A stretch of DNA of 64,000 nt from Chlorogloeopsis sp. ULAP01 (GTDB lineage: Bacteria > Cyanobacteriota > Cyanobacteriia > Cyanobacteriales > Nostocaceae): positions 310,001 through 374,000 of the forward strand of contig NZ_JAUDRH010000001.1 in assembly GCF_030381805.1 (NCBI RefSeq), given 5' to 3'. The notes under the pieces are model-generated. The model was not told the origin of the DNA and did not search any database. It saw nothing but the letters and a program-made list of their open reading frames with translations. The stretch's first letter is position 1. Each line of letters starts with the position of its first letter. Shown one piece after another: positions 53,701-60,200 of the stretch. The translations under genes were made by a program, and so were the position numbers.

Positions 53701-56091
53701 TTACAAGGGTTAGTGATTAAGCAAATCCCTCGTTGGGATAAGACTAACTCAACAAAAAATGTTCAAGTTGGTGTGTTGGATGTACCGATTTCTCCTCAAG
53801 TTTCTCATGGACTCAAGCAACTAGCGCGACTCGCCGAAGTTCCTCTAAAAAATGTCTTGTTAGCTGCACATTTGAAAGTGATGAGTTTATTAATTGGCGA
53901 TGAGGATGTGTTAACAGGATTAGAATCTAACAGTCGGTTAGAGGAAGCTGACGGAGAAAAAACTCTCGGAACTTTTATCAATACCATACCTCTACGGCTA
54001 CAACTAAAAGCAGGAACTTGGATTGACTTAGTACAGCAAGCTTTTGCAGCCGAACAAGAGTTATTACCCTACAGACACTATCCCTATTCAGAGTTGCAAA
54101 AATTTGGCACTCGCCAGCCACTGCAACCTCTATTAGAAACAGTGTTCAATTATACACACTTTCATGTTTATCAACGTCTGCAAGATTTATCAGGGTTAGA
54201 AATTATTGGGGGTCAAGGTTTTGGTGAAAGTAACTTTACCTTAAGAGTAGAGTTTAATCGCAACCATATTACTGACCACATCCAACTTGACTTAGAATGC
54301 AAAATGGCAGAAATCAGCAGCACTCAATTAGCTGCCATTGGTAGCTGTTACAGCGAAACCTTGATAGCAATGGCCACACAGCCATTTAAGCGCCATGAAG
54401 AACAATGTTTGCTGACTGCCGCACAACAGCAGCAAATACTAGTAGAGTGGAATGAAACTGCGATCGCCTATCCTGAAAACTTGTGTATCCATCAACAATT
54501 TGAGGCGCAAGTTGTACGTAACCCCGATGCGATCGCCCTAGTATATGAAAATGAACAATTAACCTACCAAGAACTCAACCGACGAGCTAATTTACTAGCA
54601 AATCACTTACAGCGTCTCAGAGTTTGTGCGGATACGCTAGTAGCTCTTTATATCGAACGTTCTTTAGAAGCGATCGTGGGAATATTGGGAATCCTCAAAG
54701 CCGGAGGAGCTTATTTACCGCTTGACCCCACTTATCCTTCAGAGCATCTCGCCTTTATATTAGAAGATGCTCAAGTATCATTTTTGCTCACTCAATCCCA
54801 ATTATTGCCAAAAATACCGAATTATATAGCACATACTCTCTGCTTAGATTCTGAATGGGATATTATCGCCAACAATAGTGATGACAACCCCGTTTGTAGA
54901 ACAACAAGAGAAAATCTCGCCTATGTAATCTACACCTCCGGTTCCACAGGTAATCCCAAGGGAGTGTTAGTTACACACCAAAACTTAGTCCACTCCACCA
55001 ACGCCCGTATAGCCTACTATCAAACACCAATTAGCAGCTTTTTATTAATTCCATCCTTCGCTTTTGATAGTTCTGTTGCCGTTATTTTTTGGACATTATG
55101 CCAAGGTGGTAAATTAATTTTAATTAAAGATGGTTGGCAACGAGATATTTGGCAGTTAGCGCAACTAATTGAGCAACATCAAATCACACATTGGTTGAGT
55201 GTACCTTCACTGTATAACTCCCTGTTAGCGCATATAGAAACCCAGCAATTAATATCGCTCCAAACTGTAATTGTAGCTGGAGAACCCTGTAGCATCGAGT
55301 TAGTTAAAAATCATCAAAAATTACTACAAAATACATATCTATTCAACGAATATGGCCCAACAGAAACCACCGTTTGGAGTAGTGTTTATAACTGTTCTCA
55401 CCACGATTTAGACAACAATTCTATTCCTATTGGTCGTCCCATTGGCAATACCCAAATTTATATACTCAATTCTCATCTCCAACCAGTACCAATCGGAACA
55501 CCTGGGGAAATTTACATCGGTGGTTTTGGCGTGAGTAAAGGATATCTCAACCGTCCAGAATTAACCACTGAAAAATTCATTCCCCACTCCTTTAGTAAAC
55601 AACCAAACGCACGCCTATATAAAACCGGAGATCAAGCACGTTACCTCAGTAATGGCAACATTGAGTTTATCGGACGTATCGATCATCAAATTAAACTTAG
55701 AGGGTATCGTATTGAACTAGGGGAAATTGAAGCAGTATTACAACAGCACCCCCATGTTAAACAAGCAATAGTTATAGCGAGAAATAGCGACTCAGAAAAT
55801 CAGCAGTTGGTAGCTTATATTGTCCCATCTCAACCACAAAATTCTTTGACGCAAGAACTACGCTCTTTCTTACAAACCAAACTACCAAATTACATGATTC
55901 CCTCAGTCATTCTGCAAATAGATACACTCCCACTAACCCCCAACGGTAAAATTGACCGCCAAAAGCTACCCGCACCAGAGCAATTACAACCCAACAACGA
56001 ACTTTTAACTGAACTTCTCAAAAAACTCAATTCACTTTCAGAAGCCGAAGTAAAAACCCTCCTGTCTCAAAAAAATCATCAACCTAATTGA
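47701..56091 (+). CDS. Hybrid FAAL-NRPS: FAAL-ACP-C-A(Ser)-PCP-C-A(His-like)
   Basis: About 2796 residues. Order by residue: fatty-acyl-AMP ligase (15-585; TSGSTGTPKGVMVSH, GWLPLFHDMGLVG), acyl carrier (600-680; CGIDSLMA), condensation domain (690-1130; VVHHIIADFW), adenylation A1 (1155-1690), carrier (1705-1780; LGGDSIRS), condensation domain 2 (1800-2235), adenylation A2 (2260-2760) and a helical tail without a carrier. The FAAL loads a fatty acid as starter. A1 specificity positions read DVWHISLID, the serine code. A2 reads DSALIAEVW, nearest to the histidine code DSELTAEVC. Condensation domain 2 has HNSILDG instead of HHxxxDG, with Asn for the catalytic His. The ATG at 47701 with GGAG eight bases upstream is preferred over GTG 47692. 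Confidence 0.95.
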   Translation: MDNNLSEKSVEFLSLLEIIRWRSQKQPEQQAYCFLLDGEVEVQSLTYGELDTQAQSIAGLLQACGVKKGERILLLYPPGLEFITAFFGCLYAGAMAIPAYPPRPNQSLSRLSAIATDADSTVALTTTTVLSHLQQHPTFKTLRLLTTDNMMVDDWSNSWQQPSIDRDTLAFLQYTSGSTGTPKGVMVSHGNLLHNELLIKQAMQHTTETIFVGWLPLFHDMGLVGNMLQPLYLGISCILMSPVAFLQKPVRWLQAISQYRATTSGGPNFAYDLCVRKITAEQRANLDLSSWEVAFNGAEPIRAETLEKFAVTFAECGFRREAFYPCYGMAETTLIVSGGCKTTPPILQSVQSEALAQNQIVPAKAGEIGTQTLVGCGQPLEDLKIAIVDPQTLTTCSDRQVGEIWVAGASVAQGYWHQPEQTESTFKAYTKDTKEGPFLRTGDLGFLQNGELFITGRLKDLIVIRGRNYYPQDIENTVQQSHPSLELHGGAAFSVDVDGEERLVIAQEVKRSHLRKMDVDEVIATIRAAVAVNHELQLYGVLLLKPGSILRTSSGKIQRYACRAKFLAGSWETITSRILEGETGVSVADEIISEQPQLISYLQQQVAQILKIEQLHIQPQQPLSTCGIDSLMAIELQHTIETKFGVVLAVTDFLADVSINQLATAILDKLSSHSIDEPVQKSHSSEYPLTYGQQALYFLQQLAPENSAYNIARAARIHGELNIAAFHRAWQILVARHPALRTSFTTIDGQPRQRVCQQVEVCWQQQDATTWDETYLSDRLLEIAYRPFNLEQDPLMRVSLFARSPQEHILLLVVHHIIADFWSLTILVDELGKLYQAEISNTPLTLPPRPWQYADYVSTIAKTIASSQGEKLQAYWEQQLAGELPVMNVPTDRMRPPVQTYRGDSVSWQLSQELTNKLQNFSQQHQATLYMTMLAVFQVLLYRYTGQKDLLVGSPTTGRSRADFASLVGYFVNPVVLRANFADNPTFEQFLQQVRSLVLDALTYQDYPFARLVEQLQPTRDPSRSPIFQVMFVFQKAHLLNNEGLGGFALGEGGARLKLGELELESFALSKRIAQFDLTLAIAQVNGVLSTSWEYNADLFDAATITRMAGHFQTLLESIIVDPSQPVGMLPILTQQEQQQLLLEWNATQKDYDSICLHQQFVTQVEKTPDAVAVVFEQEEITYKQLNQQANQLAHYLQGLGVKPEVLVGVYLERSPQMVVSILAILKAGGAYLPLDPSYPRERLAFMLQDAQVGVLLTQEKFLAILPEHQATVVCLDKDNEVWASESIVNPVSEVTTHNLAYVIYTSGSTGRPKGVMNTHRGICNRLTWMQEAYQLTIVDRVLQKTPFSFDVSIWEFFWPLTTGACLVMARPGGHQDSAYLVKLIQEQQITTIHFVPSMLQVFLAEPSVEACKCLRRVICSGEILPVQLQEQFFRRLDAELHNLYGPTEAAIDVTFWNCNRHSSKNIVPIGRAIANTQIYILDKHLQPVPIGVPGELHIGGVGVARGYLNQPELTAEKFIVNPFSSDSNNRLYKTGDLARYHTDGSIEYLGRLDDQVKLRGFRIELTEIESVLTQHPSVREAVVVMRETSAVKRQVVLNPPENNSEITDLRNFLKGELTEELLVESTTKQLIAYCVCRHQPAPNTTELRRFLGEKLPDYMIPAAFIMLDALPVTPNGKLDKKSLPHPSQDRPNLEKAFVPPHTLHEKTLAQIWSEVLGIEQVGIHDNFFELGGDSIRSIQVVAKAQERGLKFSVAQVFQHQTIYKLLTAISLNQPNILLTEKTATFSLISADERDKLPNDIEDAYPLTRVQTGIIFHSQYNLESLMYHDIFQYYIRVYFDLDLLQIAIQKLVIRHPILRTSFDLINFDEPLQLVHQSAYIPVVVEDLRSLLPAAQTQAIASWIEIEKHQRFDLSCPPLMRLYIHRLTDETFCLTLSWHNSILDGWSNASLLTELLQRYHALLNGEENQIESPPTISYRDFVAVESQILQSPEYQNYWQQKLQGLVIKQIPRWDKTNSTKNVQVGVLDVPISPQVSHGLKQLARLAEVPLKNVLLAAHLKVMSLLIGDEDVLTGLESNSRLEEADGEKTLGTFINTIPLRLQLKAGTWIDLVQQAFAAEQELLPYRHYPYSELQKFGTRQPLQPLLETVFNYTHFHVYQRLQDLSGLEIIGGQGFGESNFTLRVEFNRNHITDHIQLDLECKMAEISSTQLAAIGSCYSETLIAMATQPFKRHEEQCLLTAAQQQQILVEWNETAIAYPENLCIHQQFEAQVVRNPDAIALVYENEQLTYQELNRRANLLANHLQRLRVCADTLVALYIERSLEAIVGILGILKAGGAYLPLDPTYPSEHLAFILEDAQVSFLLTQSQLLPKIPNYIAHTLCLDSEWDIIANNSDDNPVCRTTRENLAYVIYTSGSTGNPKGVLVTHQNLVHSTNARIAYYQTPISSFLLIPSFAFDSSVAVIFWTLCQGGKLILIKDGWQRDIWQLAQLIEQHQITHWLSVPSLYNSLLAHIETQQLISLQTVIVAGEPCSIELVKNHQKLLQNTYLFNEYGPTETTVWSSVYNCSHHDLDNNSIPIGRPIGNTQIYILNSHLQPVPIGTPGEIYIGGFGVSKGYLNRPELTTEKFIPHSFSKQPNARLYKTGDQARYLSNGNIEFIGRIDHQIKLRGYRIELGEIEAVLQQHPHVKQAIVIARNSDSENQQLVAYIVPSQPQNSLTQELRSFLQTKLPNYMIPSVILQIDTLPLTPNGKIDRQKLPAPEQLQPNNELLTELLKKLNSLSEAEVKTLLSQKNHQPN

Positions 56092-56274
56092 GTTTTCTTC
56101 GCGCCTCCGCGCCTCTGCGTGAATAAACCCTAACTATATATATAGGACTAGATTGGATTTCTGAGAAAAATATAGTACACCCCAAAAAATTCTTTTTCCT
56201 ACTCTCTATTGCCCACTCCCTACTCCCAGTCTGTAAAGATAATTTCAAAAATCAAACTAAATTACTATATTGAT

Positions 56275-56715
56275 ATGAACGAAGATATTTTAAATCAGAT
56301 TAATCAACTTTCCCCAGAAAAACGCCAACTTCTGGAAATGTTAATACAAGAAGAAGCGACAAAATTACAAACCAATTATGTCGCACCCCGCACAGCAGTT
56401 GAGGGAACATTAGCTAATATCTGGGCTGATGTCTTAAAACTCCAGCAAGTTGGTATTTATGACAATTTCATTGAAGTGGGTGGTGACTCAATTCAAAGTA
56501 TTAAAATTGCTGCCAGAGCAATGAAATTAGGTATTAAATTCACCATCAATCAAATTTTTGACCATCCCACAATTGCCGAACTAGCAACAGTAGCAGATAC
56601 AAGTTCATTTAATACAAAACAACAGCCTTTAACTACTACAGAAACAGCAAAATTTTCCGAAGCGGAATTGAGCCAAACAGAACTGAGTCAAATTCTCAAA
56701 AAGCATCAAAATTAA
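56275..56715 (+). CDS. Stand-alone peptidyl carrier protein
   Basis: About 146 residues: an N-terminal helical segment (ILNQINQLSPEKRQLLEMLIQEE), then one carrier domain with the phosphopantetheine Ser in FIEVGGDSIQSIKIAAR, then a Ser/Thr/Glu-rich tail. The upstream synthetase ends with an adenylation domain and no carrier, so A2 most likely loads this protein in trans. Its helical start and the helical end of the synthetase (LKKLNSLSEAEVKTLL) may dock. ATG 56275 begins the recognisable protein; the frame upstream to 56209 is not conserved-looking. It ends 2 bases before the next gene. Confidence 0.9.
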   Translation: MNEDILNQINQLSPEKRQLLEMLIQEEATKLQTNYVAPRTAVEGTLANIWADVLKLQQVGIYDNFIEVGGDSIQSIKIAARAMKLGIKFTINQIFDHPTIAELATVADTSSFNTKQQPLTTTETAKFSEAELSQTELSQILKKHQN

Positions 56716-56717
56716 AT

Positions 56718-59114
56718 ATGGAAGCTGAAAATATTGTAGATATTTACACCCTTTCACCTACTCAGCAAGGCATACTATTTCACGTACTGTCTGCGCCTGA
56801 TTCTGGTGTATATCTTAGCCAAACAACTTGTATTTTACAAGGTAATCTAAATTTATTAGCCTTTGAACAGGCTTGGCAAGAAGTTGTCAACCGACATTCT
56901 GCTTTGCGGACAGGTTTTGTATGGGAAGGACTAGAAAAGCCAGTTCAAATTGTTTACCGTGAGGTAAAACTAGAAATTGCCAAATACGATTGGTGTGAAC
57001 TTGATATTGCAAATCAACACGCACGTCTAAAAGATTATTGTCTAGCTGATAAAATGCGCGGCTTTGACTTAGCTAAACCGCCACTCATTCGGTTAACTAT
57101 TATTAAAATTGCTGCCGAAAGTTATCAATTAGTTTGGACTAGTCATCACTTAGTATTAGATGGCTGGTCTGGTGTGATTCTGCAAAAAGAAGTGTTTGCT
57201 TTTTATGAAGCTTTTTGTCATGGTAAACAACTTGACATAGCAGCCAGTCCGCCTTTTCGAGACTATATTACATGGTTGAAGCAACAAGATATTGCTCAAA
57301 CTGAAACTTTTTGGCGACAAACTTTACAAGGTTTTACGACACCAACACCTTTGTATAAAAATATTAGGAATCAGATAAATCAGCCAACATCTTATCAGCA
57401 TCAAGCAATTTATTTATCTGCAAGTGATACAGCATCAATAAATACTTTTGCTCGAAAATACCATTTGACTGCGAGTAATTTAGTATTAGGAGCATGGGCA
57501 TTACTGCTTAGTTATTATAGCGGTAATCAAGATGTGCTGATGGGAAAAGTCATGTCGGGTCGCCCAGTTAGTATGACTGGAGTTGAATCTACAGTGGGAA
57601 TTTTTGTGAATACTTTACCCGCAAGAGTGCAGGTATCTCCAGAAGATTCATTATTAACTTGGCTGCAAAATATCCAAAGTCAACAGATTCAATTACATGA
57701 ATATGAATATACCCCACTCGTACAAATTCAAAGTTGGAGTGATGTACCGCCAAGTGTAGCTTTATTTGATAGTCTTTTGATTTTTCAAAATACTTTTCTA
57801 GATGTTTTACAGGCAGAAATTAGCAGCCTTACAATTAGCAAAATTCATACAGAAGACTCGACTAATTATCCCCTGAGTATTAATGTAATTCCAGGTGTGG
57901 AGTTATGTTTAAAAGCTAGTTATGATGTTCGTTGCTTTCGTAAAAACAAAATTAATAGGATATTAGAAAATTTACGCTACCTGTTAGTAAATATGGTGAA
58001 TGCACCAATTTTAAAATTAAATGAGTTAATAGATAAAATTCAGGATAATGAAAAAAATCAAAAGAATCAAGAACTGCAAGAACGTCAAACAAATAATTTC
58101 CAAAAATTAGCCACTATCAAACCACAGATTTTCAGATTATCTTTTGGCAGTTTGGTAAAAGTAAATTATTTGCTCTCAGATAAGACAATACCTCTAGTTA
58201 TTCAACCAGTGGGAGACAATATAGATTTAGTTGCATGGAGTCAGAATAATTTAGATTTTATTGAACAAAAGCTTTTAAAGCATGGAGCAATTTTATTTAG
58301 GAATTTTGAAATTAGCTCAACATCGGTATTTGAAAAGTTCATGAGAGTGATTTCTCCAGAATTACTAGAATACCGAGAACGTTCAACGCCGCGAACAGAT
58401 TTAGGTGGAAATATTTACACATCAACTGAATATCCTGCCCACGAACATATTGCTTTGCATAATGAGTTTTCCTATGCTTATACTTGGCCTCTAAAAATTT
58501 GTTTTTACTGTGCAGAAACAGCAGTATATGGCGGTGAAACTCCTATTGCAGATTGTCGGCAGTTTTTAGCAAAAATTAATCCGAGAATTAAAGATAAATT
58601 TATCGAAAAACAAGTGATGTATGTTCGTAATTATGGCAATGGTATAGACCTTTCTTGGCAAGAAGCATTTCAGACTAATGATAAATCTGTGGTTGAAGAT
58701 TATTGTCGTCAAGCCCCGATGGAATTTGAATGGATAGATGAAAACCGCCTCAGAACTCGTCAGATACGTCCGAGTGTGGCAATACATCCAAAAACTCAAG
58801 AAATGGTGTGGTTTAATCAGGCACATTTATTCCATATTTCAAATTTAGATTTAGAGGTACGTGAAGCACTGTTAGAACTATTTAAGGAGTCAGATATTCC
58901 CCGCAATACTTATTATGGTGATGGTTCTCCGATAGAAAATTCAGTATTAGATGAAATTCGGGAAGTTTATCAGCAAGTATCTGTAAAGTTTCCTTGGCAG
59001 CAAGGAGATGTATTATTACTTGACAATATGTTAGTAGCGCATGGTCGCAATCCGTTTGTGGGTAAACGCAAAATTTTGGTGGCGATGGGAGAGGCTTTTA
59101 CACAAGAACATTAG
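56718..59114 (+). CDS. Condensation-type domain fused to a TauD/SyrP-like hydroxylase
   Basis: 798 residues. Residues 1-430 are a condensation-fold domain with an intact HHLVLDGWS. Residues about 485-798 are a TauD/TfdA Fe(II)/2-oxoglutarate oxygenase of the SyrP kind: LHNEFSYAYTWP gives the H-x-E iron ligands (about residue 581), and the distal His is in VAHGRNPF (about 773) with Arg beyond. SyrP-like enzymes beta-hydroxylate Asp or His while bound to a carrier; in many siderophore systems they are fused to or recruited by a condensation-like interface domain. Its partner is probably the stand-alone carrier encoded just upstream, which would carry the residue chosen by A2. Beta-hydroxy acids are bidentate iron ligands, fitting a metallophore. 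Confidence 0.9.
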   Translation: MEAENIVDIYTLSPTQQGILFHVLSAPDSGVYLSQTTCILQGNLNLLAFEQAWQEVVNRHSALRTGFVWEGLEKPVQIVYREVKLEIAKYDWCELDIANQHARLKDYCLADKMRGFDLAKPPLIRLTIIKIAAESYQLVWTSHHLVLDGWSGVILQKEVFAFYEAFCHGKQLDIAASPPFRDYITWLKQQDIAQTETFWRQTLQGFTTPTPLYKNIRNQINQPTSYQHQAIYLSASDTASINTFARKYHLTASNLVLGAWALLLSYYSGNQDVLMGKVMSGRPVSMTGVESTVGIFVNTLPARVQVSPEDSLLTWLQNIQSQQIQLHEYEYTPLVQIQSWSDVPPSVALFDSLLIFQNTFLDVLQAEISSLTISKIHTEDSTNYPLSINVIPGVELCLKASYDVRCFRKNKINRILENLRYLLVNMVNAPILKLNELIDKIQDNEKNQKNQELQERQTNNFQKLATIKPQIFRLSFGSLVKVNYLLSDKTIPLVIQPVGDNIDLVAWSQNNLDFIEQKLLKHGAILFRNFEISSTSVFEKFMRVISPELLEYRERSTPRTDLGGNIYTSTEYPAHEHIALHNEFSYAYTWPLKICFYCAETAVYGGETPIADCRQFLAKINPRIKDKFIEKQVMYVRNYGNGIDLSWQEAFQTNDKSVVEDYCRQAPMEFEWIDENRLRTRQIRPSVAIHPKTQEMVWFNQAHLFHISNLDLEVREALLELFKESDIPRNTYYGDGSPIENSVLDEIREVYQQVSVKFPWQQGDVLLLDNMLVAHGRNPFVGKRKILVAMGEAFTQEH

Positions 59115-59149
59115 GATTTATAGAAATCTTAAATGAATTGTGAAAAATT

Positions 59150-59280
59150 TTTTAACTAACCGCAAAGAACGCAAAGTACACAAAGAAGAAGAAAGAAAAG
59201 GAAAAGAATTTTAAGAATGATTTAGGACTGTTATAACAAGAACGAACCACAGAGGCGCAGAGTCCACAGAGAAATAAGAG
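59150..59280. repeat. Purine-rich dispersed repeats in the gene gap
   Basis: CCGCAAAGAACGCAAAGTACACAAAG and, further on, ACCACAGAGGCGCAGAG units are short repeat words also seen (as complements or variants) at 56100-56120 and 63600-63660. They occupy most of the gap between the hydroxylase and methyltransferase genes. Confidence 0.45.
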
Positions 59281-59312
59281 TTTGAGAGAAATTTTATGTG
59301 AGTTATAACTAT

Positions 59313-60128
59313 ATGAAAAAGCAAAATATAGCTGGCTTTAGTAAAGTTGATGATACTGCAAATCCCCAAGATTTTGTATCTTATTTAGATGCTATCAGTA
59401 GCTTAAATTCTATTCAGGCTTACAAACAACAAACATTTACGCGTTTAGAAATACAAGCAGGCGATCGCATTCTTGATGTAGGCTGTGGAATAGGTGATGA
59501 TGTGCGATCGCTTGCTGTCAAAGTCGGAAATGCTGGCGAAGTAGTCGGAATTGATCGCAGTGAGACAATGGTGAAAGAAGCCCAAAGCCGATCCGCAAAC
59601 TTGGGTTTACCTGTTGCATATTATGTAGGCGATGCGGAAAAGCTAGACTTTCCTGATCATACATTTGATGGTTGTCGTAGTGATCGCACTTTCCAACATT
59701 TGCTAAATCCCCGCCAAGCTTTAGCGGAAATAGTGCGCGTCACCCGTTCCGGTGGACGAGTTGTTGTTTCTGAACCTGATTGGGAAACTTTGGTCATTGA
59801 TACAGGCGATCGCGCTTTAACTCGCAAGATATTAAACTTTCATTGTGATAGTTGCGTTAACGGCTGGATAGGACGACAATTACCTGCGCTTTTTCAAGAA
59901 GTTGGGTTACACAAAATCAATGTTAATACCTATACTTTAATTTTGACTGACTGCGCCTTAGCAGATAAACATTTGGGAGTAATCAATGCAGCGATGAAAG
60001 CCCAACAAGCAGGTTTGATCTCAATCGCAGAAGCCGCTAATTGGATTACTAATTTGGAAGCAGCAAGTCAAGCTGGTCGATTTTTTTGCGCCATTACAGG
60101 TTTTTTGGCTTTTGGATGTAAGCCTTAA
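59313..60128 (+). CDS. Class I SAM-dependent methyltransferase
   Basis: About 271 residues with motif I ILDVGCGIGDD, the acidic ribose contact in VVGIDRSETMV, and post-motifs GDAEKLDFPDHTFDG and LAEIVRVTRSGGRVVVSEPD, as in the UbiE/Methyltransf_11 group. It lies inside the synthetase cluster on the same strand, so it may methylate the peptide or a precursor; the target atom cannot be read from sequence. ATG 59313 or GTG 59298 may be the start, neither with a strong ribosome site. Confidence 0.88.
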   Translation: MKKQNIAGFSKVDDTANPQDFVSYLDAISSLNSIQAYKQQTFTRLEIQAGDRILDVGCGIGDDVRSLAVKVGNAGEVVGIDRSETMVKEAQSRSANLGLPVAYYVGDAEKLDFPDHTFDGCRSDRTFQHLLNPRQALAEIVRVTRSGGRVVVSEPDWETLVIDTGDRALTRKILNFHCDSCVNGWIGRQLPALFQEVGLHKINVNTYTLILTDCALADKHLGVINAAMKAQQAGLISIAEAANWITNLEAASQAGRFFCAITGFLAFGCKP

Positions 60129-60139
60129 TAGTAATTATT

Positions 60140-60160
60140 AATTCGTAATTCGTAATTCGT
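60140..60160. repeat. AATTCGT heptamer repeat, three units
   Basis: Three head-to-tail copies of AATTCGT followed by AATTTTG form a short tandem heptamer repeat of the STRR kind known from heterocystous cyanobacteria. Confidence 0.6.
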
Positions 60161-60200
60161 AATTTTGGTGAATACTGGATTTTAACTATACAAAATTAAT

